This document shows positions 1-9,004 of a stretch of 64,000 nucleotides of DNA, piece after piece. The notes beneath the pieces were generated by a model. It worked only from the letters and a program-made list of their open reading frames with translations. It did not search any database and had not been told where the DNA came from. The DNA lies in assembly GCA_003260025.2 (NCBI GenBank), contig QFZU02000101.1, positions 37,005 through 101,004 on the forward strand, written 5' to 3'. A program made the position numbers and the translations under genes. Origin of the DNA: Microbispora triticiradicis. GTDB taxonomy: Bacteria > Actinomycetota > Actinomycetes > Streptosporangiales > Streptosporangiaceae. The first letter of the stretch is position 1; every line of letters starts with the position of its first letter.

Positions 1-1003
1 AGGCGGCGGGCGCCGCCTGGGCGGCGGTGGGAGGCGTCCGGAAGTCGGTGAGCGGCGCCTGGAAGGCGGTGGGCGGGTCGTCGTCCGGGAACGGCCGCTC
101 GCCGCGCCCGCCGGACGTGGTCCGCTGCGGGAACGGCGGCGCGCCGAAGGGATCGTCCGGCGGCGAGGAGGGCGCGGCGGTGCCGGTCGGCGGGGTGTCC
201 AGGAACGGGTTCACGGACATGTCGGGGCCGGCCTCGGGACCGGTCTCGGGGCCGCCGAAGGCCGGCGTGGGGAAGGCCGGTGCGGGAAAGGCGGGGGCCG
301 GCGGCGTCCCGAAGACCTCGGTTTCGCCACTGCCGAAGGCCGGCGCGGGAAAGGCCGGAGGCGGGGAAGCGGGGCCGGGCGGAGCTCCGAAGACCTCGGT
401 CTCGCCGCCGCCGAAGGCCGGTGCGGGGAAGGCGGGAGCCTCGCCGGGGGCGGGTGCGGGGGCGTCCGGGCCGGACGCGAGAGGCCGGCGGCCGGGCCCG
501 CTCTGCCCCCGGCCGGGTCCGCTCTGTCCCCGCCCGGCGGAGAAGTAGTCGAATCCCGGGGCAGAGGGCGCGGACTCGGGGGGCGGCGCGCCCAGCCGGG
601 CGGCCCCCGGCCTGCGCGGCTTGCGTACGGGCAGGGGCTGCTTCTCGTACGGCGCCTGGCCCGAGGGAACGGCGCCTCCCGGACCCTGCTGCGCCCGCGG
701 CGGCGCGTCTCCCGGCTGACCGTCCTCGTGGCGGCCGCGCACGGGCAGATCGGGGTCGCCCTCCGGGGGCGAGCCCGGGAAGCCGCCCTCGTGGCGGCCG
801 TGAAGCGGCGCGCCGGGCCGGTCCGCGAGGGGTCCCTGCTCCGGAGCGCCCGCGGCCGACGGATCCCGCCGGGCCGGGCCGCCGTCCGGAGCGGGCCAGT
901 CTCCGGTGATGCGGCCTATCACTCCGGTTGGGGCCTCTTCGGCGTCGTCGTCGACGCCTGGCGGGGAACCGGGAACCGGGGGATGACGGCGGGTGTCACT
1001 CAC
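1..1003 (-). CDS. Pro/Ala/Gly-rich protein, N-terminal part only
   Basis: An open frame on the minus strand runs about 334 codons from a GTG at 1003 to the window edge without a stop, so only the N-terminal part is present. The visible part is low in complexity and rich in Pro, Ala, Gly and Asp, with no membrane segment. It contains repeated blocks built on AFPAPAFGGGETEVFG, each followed by a Pro-rich spacer. It follows the LCP gene on the same strand with a 237-bp gap in which I see no clear promoter. The Shine-Dalgarno is weak, so the start is tentative. This looks like a disordered N-terminal extension; any folded domain lies outside the window and no function can be given. Confidence 0.6.
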   Translation of the reverse strand, partial: MSDTRRHPPVPGSPPGVDDDAEEAPTGVIGRITGDWPAPDGGPARRDPSAAGAPEQGPLADRPGAPLHGRHEGGFPGSPPEGDPDLPVRGRHEDGQPGDAPPRAQQGPGGAVPSGQAPYEKQPLPVRKPRRPGAARLGAPPPESAPSAPGFDYFSAGRGQSGPGRGQSGPGRRPLASGPDAPAPAPGEAPAFPAPAFGGGETEVFGAPPGPASPPPAFPAPAFGSGETEVFGTPPAPAFPAPAFPTPAFGGPETGPEAGPDMSVNPFLDTPPTGTAAPSSPPDDPFGAPPFPQRTTSGGRGERPFPDDDPPTAFQAPLTDFRTPPTAAQAAPAA

Positions 1004-1240
1004 GGAGAAACGCTCAGCTATCTGTCGGGGGAGGCTCGGGGACGGCCACGCCTCAGGGGCACCCGAGGCGTGCACCGCGTCCTTTCGGACACTAGCGAAG
1101 GCGCCCCGGCGCATCAGCCGAACGGGCGAACGGGGCGCGTTCGCCAGATCACCACCCTAACGTTCTTGGACACCTGTGTCGCCCCGGGGGCCGGACGTAA
1201 CCCACGTGTATCCGTCGCGTCCGGCCCTCCGCGGCCGTTC

Positions 1241-3343
1241 CTAGCTGGAGCAGATGTCGGTGTCGGAGGTGACCGCGTTGTCCCCGACCTGGAGGGGAAT
1301 CCGCACGCCCTTCCAGTCGGCGCCGATCACCAGCTGGACGATCGGCCCGCGCACCCGGCCCGTGGGCGCGTCCGGCGGCGGCGACGCCGGGGTGAACGGC
1401 GTGACCGGCCCGGTCGCCGCCTTGCCCGTCTCCGGGGAGACGGGGTTGAGCAGCTTGCCGATCAGGATCTTCGAGTAGTTCCAGCCCTGGCCCGTGTAGC
1501 GGACCATGGTCTTGGGCTGGTCGCTGCCGTCGGGCTTCTTCGCGTCGCCGACGCCGACGACGTTGAAGCCGAGCCCGGTGAGCTCCTCGGCGACCTCCTT
1601 GGCCAGGCCGGACCTGTTGGTGCCGTTGAACACCTGCACCTTGACCTGCTGCGGCTTGGTGACCACCGGGCCGCTCGGCGAGGCGGCGGCGGACGCGGCC
1701 GGGCTCGCGGAGGCGGTGGGCGTCACCTCGGTGTCGTTCGCGATGGCCCGGAACAGGTTGCCGGCGGCCGGCTGCTTCCACTGCACGCGGTTCTTGTCGG
1801 CCGCGTACGGCTCCCACGGGACCGTGGTGGCCTTGAAGCCCTTGGCCGAGAGCTTCTGCGCGCTCGTCGCGATCTTGATGAGCTCCTCGGTGTTGAGCGC
1901 GTCGTCCATCGTGACGGACCGGGCCGCGGCGGCGATGAACTTCTGCAGCTTGCCCACGTCCCTGAGCAGCGCGCTGCTGGTCGCCTTCTTCACCACCTGG
2001 GAGATGAAGACCTGCTGGCGCTTGATGCGGGAGATGTCGCTGCCGTCGCCGATGTGCCGCAGCCGTACGTAGCCCAGCGCGGCCTCACCCATCACGACCT
2101 GCTTGCCGGCGGGGAGCGTGAGCTTCGAGCTCTTGTCGTTGACCGCCTGCGGCAGGCAGATCTGGATGCCGCCGAGCGCGTTGACGATGTTCTTGAAGCC
2201 GGTGAAGTCCACCTTCATGAAGTGGTCGATGCGGATGTTGGTGAGGCTCTCGATCGTGCGGCGGGTGCAGATCATCCCGCCGTCGGAGAACGCGGAGTTG
2301 ATCATCCCCGTGTGCGCGGGGATCAGCGTCTTGTTGCGGGAGTAGCAGGCGGGGATCAGCACCATCGAGTCGCGGGGGAAGCTCAGCAGCGTCGCCGCGT
2401 CCCGGTTGGGCGACACGTGCAGCAGCATGATCGTGTCGGTGCGCTCGCCGTCGTTGACCAGGTGCTGGCCGTACCTCTTGTTGTCGCCCGCGCGGGTGTC
2501 CGAGCCGACGAGCAGCACGTTGATCGCACCGGTCGGGCTCACGGGGCGGTTCTTGTCGAGCTCGTCGGTGGACGCGCCCCTGTTGATCAGGCCGAGCGTG
2601 CTCCGGTAGACCTTGTAGGCCGTCAGCGTGCCGATCACCAGCACGCAGGTCATCGCGATGCTGATCCAGCCGGCGATGCTCAGGCGCGACCGGCCGCCGC
2701 CCGGCCCGCGTCGCCGGGGCGGCTCGTCGTCCGGGGGCAGGTCGTCGCCGCCCGAGCCACGACGCCCACGGTCGCCGCCGGACTCGCGCCGCCTGCGGCC
2801 GGCGTGTTCGACGGGTCCGCCGGGTCCACCTGGCCCTGGCCCGGGTCCGCCGGGTCCGGCGGGGGAGGCGCCGTAAGCGGTCTCCTCGTCGCCGCGCCTG
2901 CGGCCCCGCCGCCCGGACGGCTCGCTCTCGTGGCCGTCACCGGCGGGGCGGCGGGTCTCGCGTACGGGTTCGTAACCAGGCTCGTAACCGGCCTCGTAGC
3001 CGGGCTGATGACCCGGCCCATAACCAGGGCCGTTACCCGGCTCGTGACGGGGCTCGGGGCGCTGGCCGGAGCGGCGGCGTCCACGGCCGCCCTCCTGCGC
3101 GTCGGGAGGAAGGCCGTCCTGCTGCCGCCTGCGCCCGCGCGGCATGTCCGCGTAGCCCGCGGGGTCGGCCGGCAGGTCGGCGTAGCCGGCGGGCACGGGA
3201 GCGGCCGCCGTCCGGCCGTCACGCGCCGGCGGCTGGAAGGCGCCGCCGTACGAGCCGTCGCCGGGGGGACCCCAGACCCTCTGGTCGGCGGAGGCGGGAG
3301 AAGGAGGCCCGGCGGGCGGGTTGACGCGCCTGCGCTCGCTCAC
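1241..3343 (-). CDS. LCP (LytR-CpsA-Psr) family cell-wall ligase
   Basis: This 700-residue protein has a basic, Pro/Gly-rich cytoplasmic N terminus of about 220 residues with PGYGPGH/PGYE repeats. One membrane helix follows (residues about 221-243), then an extracytoplasmic LCP domain from about residue 270. The LCP domain shows the family signatures VLLVGSDTRAG and LLSFPRDSMV, including the Arg/Asp residues that bind the polyprenyl pyrophosphate. A C-terminal LytR_C domain begins near KVQVFNGTNRSGLA. LCP enzymes transfer undecaprenyl-linked glycans to peptidoglycan or other wall acceptors. The glycosyltransferases on either side fit a role in attaching a surface glycan. The GTG start is preceded by a GAG-type ribosome site. 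The family assignment is firm; the substrate is not known. Confidence 0.93.
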   Translation of the reverse strand: MSERRRVNPPAGPPSPASADQRVWGPPGDGSYGGAFQPPARDGRTAAAPVPAGYADLPADPAGYADMPRGRRRQQDGLPPDAQEGGRGRRRSGQRPEPRHEPGNGPGYGPGHQPGYEAGYEPGYEPVRETRRPAGDGHESEPSGRRGRRRGDEETAYGASPAGPGGPGPGPGGPGGPVEHAGRRRRESGGDRGRRGSGGDDLPPDDEPPRRRGPGGGRSRLSIAGWISIAMTCVLVIGTLTAYKVYRSTLGLINRGASTDELDKNRPVSPTGAINVLLVGSDTRAGDNKRYGQHLVNDGERTDTIMLLHVSPNRDAATLLSFPRDSMVLIPACYSRNKTLIPAHTGMINSAFSDGGMICTRRTIESLTNIRIDHFMKVDFTGFKNIVNALGGIQICLPQAVNDKSSKLTLPAGKQVVMGEAALGYVRLRHIGDGSDISRIKRQQVFISQVVKKATSSALLRDVGKLQKFIAAAARSVTMDDALNTEELIKIATSAQKLSAKGFKATTVPWEPYAADKNRVQWKQPAAGNLFRAIANDTEVTPTASASPAASAAASPSGPVVTKPQQVKVQVFNGTNRSGLAKEVAEELTGLGFNVVGVGDAKKPDGSDQPKTMVRYTGQGWNYSKILIGKLLNPVSPETGKAATGPVTPFTPASPPPDAPTGRVRGPIVQLVIGADWKGVRIPLQVGDNAVTSDTDICSS

Positions 3344-3666
3344 CTCGGGCCCGCCCAGGAAGCGGCCGGACGAGTGGGCGAGAGGCGGACAGGGTCAACG
3401 TTTCGCTCGCACACTTGTCCTCCTTGCCTGGCGATCACAGGGCGCGCTCCGAGCGTAGGTCACGGGAGAGCCTGCGGGCGCCACGATTGGGAGGATCCAG
3501 GCCCGGCCTGCGCCGCGCCACTGCCCCCCATGATCCAGGGCCAGAGCATACTAAACACCGACATTTTGGGTATCAGAATCAGTTTGTCTTTACCCCGATT
3601 TGGTGCTCCCGAAGCTGTTCGAGCAGGTCACAACATCCTGGCGGTGCTTCCGAGGAGATGGCCGGT
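3344..3666. other. Intergenic region with a low-GC patch
   Basis: This 323-bp gap lies between the end of the GT39-like gene and the start of the LCP gene, both on the minus strand. Positions about 3545-3605 are clearly richer in A+T than the surroundings. On the minus strand TAGTAT (3548-3553) could serve as a -10 element for the LCP gene, but no good -35 hexamer lies at the right distance. No convincing coding sequence is present. Confidence 0.35.
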
Positions 3667-5577
3667 TCACGCGCCCTCGCGGCGGCCTCGCGACGCCATC
3701 GGGGCGGCCGAGGCGGCCGGCCGTGTGACGGCCAGCGCGGCGGCCAGGCAGGCGAGCGGCACCGCGGGCAGCGTGTAGCGGTAGTCGAACTGCGCCGTCG
3801 CGGCGGGAACGAGCAGCAGTGCCCAGGCCGTCGCCCAGGCGAGCCCCCAGCCCTCGGGTTCCGGGGCGCCCGGAGCCCTTCGGGCCGCTGTCGCCCGCCT
3901 CGCCGTCCATGCGGCTGGCGGCACCAGGAGGACGGCCAGCAGCGCGGCCCCGGGCAGCCACGCCACCCGCTGGTAGCCCCGCATCCAGCCCGCGAGTGGC
4001 TCGGAGATGCGGACGGTGAGCGGCCCCTGCTCGTAGCGCCGGGCGAACTCCTTGCCCACCAGCGCGGGATACCGGCCGGGCGACGGCGGCACGGTCGCGG
4101 GAAAACGGTAGTAGCCGTAGGTGTCGGCGTCCGGGTAGACGGGCCGCCCGGGCGTGAACGACCGGCCCAGCTCGGTCAGGGTCGTGCGGAGGTAGTCGAG
4201 CGGCTGGCTGCGGATCGCGAGCGAGGCGAACCTCCCGGCCAGCGTGTCGGTCTCCTTGGTGAACGTGATGCCGGGCAGCCGGACCAGGGGCGACGCGGCG
4301 TCCCAGATGTACTCCTGGGACACCGGGCGGGACGCGGGCGGCCGGGGATCGCACAGCACGGCGAGGTCGGCCGGCGGGTCCATCACCGCGCAGTCGGCGA
4401 ACGACATCGTCCGGGCGTAGAGGAAGACGCCGTTCGAGCCGATGATCCCGAGCCGCTGGTGGCTCGCGTAGAACCAGCCCGCGTACGCGGCGACCGGCAC
4501 GAGCGCGGTCACCAGGAAGGGCAGGACGATCGCGGCCACCACCCTGCCCGGCCGTACCGTGCTCGGCCGCGCCGCTCCTTCGGTCCCCGCTGTGGTCCCC
4601 GCTGTGGTCCCCGCCGCGGCGCCCGCCCGCCGCATGCCGTACGCGAGCAGGAACAGCGCGAAGACGGCGATCAGCGGGAGCCCGACGGTCCTGGTCAGCG
4701 TGGCGGCGGCCAGCAGGAGGCCGAGCGCGGCGGACGCACGTGCCGTCAGCCGCCGACGCATCGCCAGGCACACCGCCGCGACGAGCAGGAACGTGAACAG
4801 CGAGTCGGAGACGAGCAGGTGCTCCAGCTCGATCTGGTAGGCGTCGAGCAGCACCGGCGCACAGGCCAGGACGGCGGCCCACGCGCGGCCTCCGCGCCGC
4901 AGGACGGTCACGTAGACCATCACGCCGGCGAGCAGCCCCAGCACGTGCTGGACGGTCACCACCAGGGCGAAGCTGTGGAACGCCTCGAACAGCCGCAGGA
5001 ACATCGAGTAGCCCGCCGGCCGGACGAGGTCCGGCCTCGGCCGCATCGCGGTGACCACGTACGTGTAGGAGTCGGGGAACCACAGCGCGGGCCGGTAGCC
5101 GAGCACGGTCACCAGCCGCAGCAGCGCACCCAGCCCGAAGACCCCGAGAAACCACCGGTGCCGGCGCGCCCATCCCGGGAGGTCCTCGCGCGCCCATGCC
5201 ATCGGACGCACAGGGTCCCGGGGGGCCAGCCGCCCGCGCCCCCAGCGCCGGAGCCGCTCACCCCACCCCGGACGCTCCTCACCCCAGAACGCCTCGTTCA
5301 CGCCTACTGCGCCGGGGAGCGATTCAGCCGGTTCGCCCCGGAGCGGTCCGCTCACGCCCGGTCCGCTCACGCCCGGTCCGCTCACGCCCGGTCCGCTTAC
5401 GTCCGGTTCGCTTACGTCCGGTTCGCTTACGTTCGGTTCGCTTACGCCCGGTTTGCTCACGTGCGGATCGCCGGGCAGCGATTCCTCTCGTCCGCTCGGG
5501 AGCGGTTCCGCGGGGAGCGGCTGCCTGGGGAGCCGCCCCTGCACGGGAGACCCGCTCCCGCTGTCCGACACCTGCAC
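3667..5577 (-). CDS. GT39/GT87-like multi-membrane glycosyltransferase
   Basis: The protein is about 636 residues from a GTG at 5577. It has an N-terminal region of pentapeptide-like VSGPG/VSEPD repeats, then about ten hydrophobic segments beginning near WFLGVFGLGALLRLV. An acidic FPDSYTYV loop between the first segments matches the catalytic-loop pattern of C-type (GT-C) glycosyltransferases of the PMT/ArnT type, which use polyprenyl-phosphate sugars outside the membrane. The start at 5577 has an AGGGGGG ribosome site; starts nearer the membrane domain are possible if the repeats are not translated. It is divergent from the membrane glycosyltransferase that begins at 5777. The GT-C class is likely; the sugar and acceptor cannot be told. 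Confidence 0.85.
   Translation of the reverse strand: MQVSDSGSGSPVQGRLPRQPLPAEPLPSGREESLPGDPHVSKPGVSEPNVSEPDVSEPDVSGPGVSGPGVSGPGVSGPLRGEPAESLPGAVGVNEAFWGEERPGWGERLRRWGRGRLAPRDPVRPMAWAREDLPGWARRHRWFLGVFGLGALLRLVTVLGYRPALWFPDSYTYVVTAMRPRPDLVRPAGYSMFLRLFEAFHSFALVVTVQHVLGLLAGVMVYVTVLRRGGRAWAAVLACAPVLLDAYQIELEHLLVSDSLFTFLLVAAVCLAMRRRLTARASAALGLLLAAATLTRTVGLPLIAVFALFLLAYGMRRAGAAAGTTAGTTAGTEGAARPSTVRPGRVVAAIVLPFLVTALVPVAAYAGWFYASHQRLGIIGSNGVFLYARTMSFADCAVMDPPADLAVLCDPRPPASRPVSQEYIWDAASPLVRLPGITFTKETDTLAGRFASLAIRSQPLDYLRTTLTELGRSFTPGRPVYPDADTYGYYRFPATVPPSPGRYPALVGKEFARRYEQGPLTVRISEPLAGWMRGYQRVAWLPGAALLAVLLVPPAAWTARRATAARRAPGAPEPEGWGLAWATAWALLLVPAATAQFDYRYTLPAVPLACLAAALAVTRPAASAAPMASRGRREGA
5340..5465. 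repeat. 15-bp tandem repeats encoding VS(G/E)P(G/D)
   Basis: About seven degenerate 15-bp units, with cores such as GGTCCGCTCACGCCC, are arranged head to tail. The period is a multiple of three, and the repeats stay in frame with the minus-strand glycosyltransferase, giving VSEPN, VSEPD and VSGPG units. Copies nearest the membrane domain are more alike than the distal ones. There are no spacers, so this is not a CRISPR array. Confidence 0.8.
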
Positions 5578-5776
5578 TCGCCCCCCTGCCCGCTTTCCGG
5601 CGTACGCTACCGGCTCCGCAACCTCCTCTGTGCGAGTCGCGTACGTGCCTGTGGACGACGGCGACGCGTGTGGTGGGGGGACGGCCGGGAGAGGGCGTGT
5701 GCCGGGGCGGACCGATAGTCTCGGCTGCATTCCAGCGAACAGTCGTGGGCGTACGCGGCTGCCGGGCGGCGGTCCC

Positions 5777-7954
5777 GTGGACGGGGTGGCGGGCAAGGCG
5801 GCCGACGGGGTGGCGGGGAGGGCGGCGGGCAGGGTGCTCGCGGCCGTTTCCGTCGTGCCCGCGCTCGCGCTGTGCGGATGGCTGCTCGCCGGGCTGCCGC
5901 TGCTGCTGCTCGGCTGGTTCCGGCCGCTGCCGATGGCGCTGCTGGGCGGCGGAGCGGCCGTCCTGCTGTGCGCGTACGGCCTGCGTTGCCTCCCCGGGGT
6001 CGTGACGGCGCACCGATGGGCGACGGCGGCCGTCCTCGCCGTGGCGCTCGGGTCGGGGGTCCTCAACGGGTTCCTGCACGGTGAGCAACTGATCGTCCGG
6101 CGAGATCCGGCGACGTACGCGCAGTACGCCGTCTGGCTGGCCCGGCACGGGTCGCTGCCGATCCCGGTGGGCGACTTCGGCGGCCCCGATCCCGCCCTGC
6201 GCTTCGGCAGCATGGGCTTCTACCTGGTCGACGGCGGGATCGTCCCCCAGTTCATGGCCGGACCGCCCATGATCCACGCGATCGGCCACTGGCTGGGCGG
6301 TGTGTCCGGCCTGCTGCTCGTGCCGCCCGTGCTGGGCGCGCTCGCGGTGCTCACCGTGGCGGGGACCGCGGCGCGGCTGGCGGGCCCGCGCTCGGGGCCC
6401 CTGGCCGCCCTCGTCTTCGCGGTCAGCCTGCCGATCCTCTACACGTCCCGGACCACCTTCAGCGAGATCCCCTCCCTGATCCTGCTGTTCGGCGGGATGA
6501 ACCTGCTGCTCGACGCGCGGACCCGGCTTCGGGCCACGCCCTTCCGCCCGGAGCCGGAGCCTGACGAAGAGCCGGCCGCGCCCGCCAGGCGGCCGGCTCC
6601 GGGCTTCGTGCCCGCCGTGCTCGCAGGACTGTCGTTCGGGCTGGCGCTGCTGGTCCGCATCGACGGCCTGCGTGACGTGCTGCCCGTCCTGGTCCTCGCC
6701 GGGGTGCTGGTCGCGCTGGCCAGGATCACCGGGAACCGGAGGGCGGAAGGCCGGCTCGGCGTGCCCCTCCTGCTGGGCCTGGCCGTCGGTGCGACGTGGG
6801 GCTTCACGGATGGCTACGTCCTCGCCCGGCCCTATCTTGCCTATCTGTCCGGTTCGCTCAAGCCCCTCCTGGCGATCTGCGCCGTCGTCGTGGTCCTCAC
6901 GGCCGCCGGCGCCGCTCTCGCTCCGTGGCTCGCGTCGCGTACGGGGTCGTCCGTCCCCCGTGCCCGGTGGCTGCCTGGGGCCGCGGCGGCCCTCGTCGTG
7001 CTGGTCATGGCGGGCTTCGCCGTACGGCCGTGGGTGCAGACCGTGCGGCGCGTCGCGGTCACGCCCGAGGACCGGCTCACGTCGGAGTTCATCGAGAAGA
7101 CGCAGATCGCCAACGGACTGGCGCCCGACGGCTCACGGCTGTACTACGAACACTCCCTCGACTGGCTGTTCTGGTACGTCGGCGTTCCCGTCGTCGTGCT
7201 CGCGACCGTCGCGGCGGCGGTGCTCGCCCACCGCCTGGTCAGGGGGCGCGAGTTCGCCTGGCTGCTGCCCCTCGCCGTGATCGGCTGGACGACGGTGACG
7301 ACGCTCTGGCGTCCCGCGATCACCCCCGACCATCCCTTCGCCTCCCGCAGGCTGGTGCCGGTCGTCATCCCCGGTCTGGTGCTGCTGGCCGTCTGGGGGC
7401 TCCGCTGGCTCTCCGGACGGTTGCGGGAGCGGCTCGAGGGCGAGCCCGCAGGGCCGTTCGGGTGGTTCGCCGCCCGGCCGTGGCGCTCGCGGGCGGCCGC
7501 CGCTGCGGGAGCGCTGCTGCTCGTCGTGCCTCCCGCGATCACCTCGATCGGGACGGCGTTCACGCCGGTCAACCGGGGCGAGGCCGCGGCGGTGGCGGGC
7601 CTGTGCGGCGCGCTGCCGAGGGACGCCTCGGTGCTGATCGTGGAACGGGTCACGGGCGACCGCCTCACGCAGGTCGTGCGGGGTGAGTGCGGCCTGCCGG
7701 TGGCCCGGGTCGGCCACCCCCAGGGCTCCGACGTGCCGCGCCCCGCCGACGTGCTGCGCCTCGCGGGAGCCGTCCGGCGTACCGGCCGGGTGCCCGTGCT
7801 GCTCGCGGCCGAGCCCGAACAGCTCATGGCGTACGGCCCGGCGAGCCGGGTGATGAGCCTGCACACCCGGCAGGACGAGCGGTCGCTGGCCGACGCCCCC
7901 AACGGCACCTGGTCGCTCGGCATCGACGTCTGGACGACCGTTCCCACCGGATAG
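5777..7954 (+). CDS. Large multi-membrane glycosyltransferase-like protein
   Basis: The protein is about 725 residues from a GTG at 5777. It has an early hydrophobic run (residues about 15-60), a loop RRDPATYAQYAVWLARHG with the Asp expected of GT-C glycosyltransferases, and about ten membrane helices. A soluble C-terminal stretch of about 150 residues ends at STWSLGIDVW-like sequence. I infer a polyprenyl-phosphate-sugar-dependent transferase; no nucleotide-sugar fold is seen. It is divergent from the GT39-like gene, so the roughly 200 bp between them should hold both promoters. The ribosome site is weak, and GTG codons at 5786 and 5810 are alternative starts. The gene following on the same strand is a GT2 that could make the lipid-linked sugar donor. 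Confidence 0.85.
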   Translation: MDGVAGKAADGVAGRAAGRVLAAVSVVPALALCGWLLAGLPLLLLGWFRPLPMALLGGGAAVLLCAYGLRCLPGVVTAHRWATAAVLAVALGSGVLNGFLHGEQLIVRRDPATYAQYAVWLARHGSLPIPVGDFGGPDPALRFGSMGFYLVDGGIVPQFMAGPPMIHAIGHWLGGVSGLLLVPPVLGALAVLTVAGTAARLAGPRSGPLAALVFAVSLPILYTSRTTFSEIPSLILLFGGMNLLLDARTRLRATPFRPEPEPDEEPAAPARRPAPGFVPAVLAGLSFGLALLVRIDGLRDVLPVLVLAGVLVALARITGNRRAEGRLGVPLLLGLAVGATWGFTDGYVLARPYLAYLSGSLKPLLAICAVVVVLTAAGAALAPWLASRTGSSVPRARWLPGAAAALVVLVMAGFAVRPWVQTVRRVAVTPEDRLTSEFIEKTQIANGLAPDGSRLYYEHSLDWLFWYVGVPVVVLATVAAAVLAHRLVRGREFAWLLPLAVIGWTTVTTLWRPAITPDHPFASRRLVPVVIPGLVLLAVWGLRWLSGRLRERLEGEPAGPFGWFAARPWRSRAAAAAGALLLVVPPAITSIGTAFTPVNRGEAAAVAGLCGALPRDASVLIVERVTGDRLTQVVRGECGLPVARVGHPQGSDVPRPADVLRLAGAVRRTGRVPVLLAAEPEQLMAYGPASRVMSLHTRQDERSLADAPNGTWSLGIDVWTTVPTG

Positions 7955-8098
7955 ATCCGGGGTTCGGCGTGTGGGCTCCCCTGTGAGCGAGGAACCGCCC
8001 TCCGGCCCCGAGGCCGAGCGGTTCGAAGTGAGACCGTCACTTGGCGGGGCAGAGTACCCTTGCCGGACGTGACCACGCCCGAGACCTCTGGAAGCGCC

Positions 8099-9004
8099 GT
8101 GACTCCCGCACAGACACCGTACGTCACGATTGTCCTGCCCTGTTACAACGAGCAGGACCACGTCGTCGACGAGGTCGAGCGTATCTCCGCCGCGATGGAC
8201 GCCAGCGGTTACACGTACGAACTGCTGGCCGTGGACGACTGCTCCACGGACGAGACGCTCGCGCGCCTGCAGGAGGCCGCGCCGCGCTTCCCGAACATGC
8301 GGATCAGGGCGTTCCACCGCAACGGCGGGTCGGGCACCGTACGGCGGATCGGCAGTCAGGAGGCGCGCGGCGAGATCGTCGTGTGGACCGACGCCGACAT
8401 GAGCTACCCGAACGAGCGCATCCCCGAGCTGGTCCAGATCCTGGAGAAGGACCAGACGATCGACCAGGTCGTGGGCGCGCGGACCACCGAGGAGGGCTCG
8501 CACAAGTTCCTGCGGGTGCCCGCGAAGTGGTTCATCCGCAAGGTCGCAGAGCGGCTGGCCGGGCAGAAGATCCCCGACCTCAACTCGGGCCTGCGGGCCT
8601 TCCGCAGGTCGGTGGCCAAGCCGTACCTGCGGCTGCTGCCCCCCGGCTTCTCCTGCGTCACGACGATCACGCTGGCGTTCATGTCGAACCAGCACGACGT
8701 CTACTACCTGCCCATCGAGTACGCGAAGCGGGCCGGGAAGTCGAAGTTCAACTTCGTCTCCGACGCCTACCGCTACATCCTGCAGGTGCTGCGGATGATC
8801 ATGTACTTCAACCCGCTCAAGGTGCTGATGCCGCCCGCACTCTGGCTGGTCGGCATCGGCCTGGTCAAGGGCGTGTACGACATGATCAGCCACCTGGCCT
8901 TCTACCTCACCAGCAACACCGTCGTGACCTTCCTGTCCGGCATGCTGATCGGGGCGGTGGCGTTGCTCGCCGACCTGATCGTGCGATCCAGGGGTGACGT
9001 TTGA
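8099..9004 (+). CDS. GT2 glycosyltransferase, polyprenyl-phosphate-sugar synthase type
   Basis: The GT-A domain begins at once with VTIVLPCYNE and contains the DDCSTDET and WTDADMSYPNE (DXD) motifs used for nucleotide-sugar and metal binding. Residues about 1-225 are soluble, and the last 70 carry two membrane helices. This is the layout of DPM1/GtrB-like enzymes, which load a sugar onto polyprenyl phosphate. The GTG at 8099 has GGAAG about six bases upstream and places the domain at the N terminus. An upstream TTG (8060) and GTG (8069) are in frame but lack a ribosome site. The stop overlaps the start of the next glycosyltransferase (TTGA), so the two are translationally coupled. The product probably feeds the GT-C proteins next door. 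Confidence 0.9.
   Translation: MTPAQTPYVTIVLPCYNEQDHVVDEVERISAAMDASGYTYELLAVDDCSTDETLARLQEAAPRFPNMRIRAFHRNGGSGTVRRIGSQEARGEIVVWTDADMSYPNERIPELVQILEKDQTIDQVVGARTTEEGSHKFLRVPAKWFIRKVAERLAGQKIPDLNSGLRAFRRSVAKPYLRLLPPGFSCVTTITLAFMSNQHDVYYLPIEYAKRAGKSKFNFVSDAYRYILQVLRMIMYFNPLKVLMPPALWLVGIGLVKGVYDMISHLAFYLTSNTVVTFLSGMLIGAVALLADLIVRSRGDV

Noticed and set aside
728..3778. A 1016-codon plus-strand frame antisense to the LCP gene
   Set aside because: It is the complement of a recognisable LCP gene, with Arg/Val/Asp-rich composition and no domain. Long antisense frames are common in DNA of this GC content.
5340..5465. CRISPR array
   Set aside because: The repeats are contiguous 15-mers without spacers and lie in frame inside a coding region.
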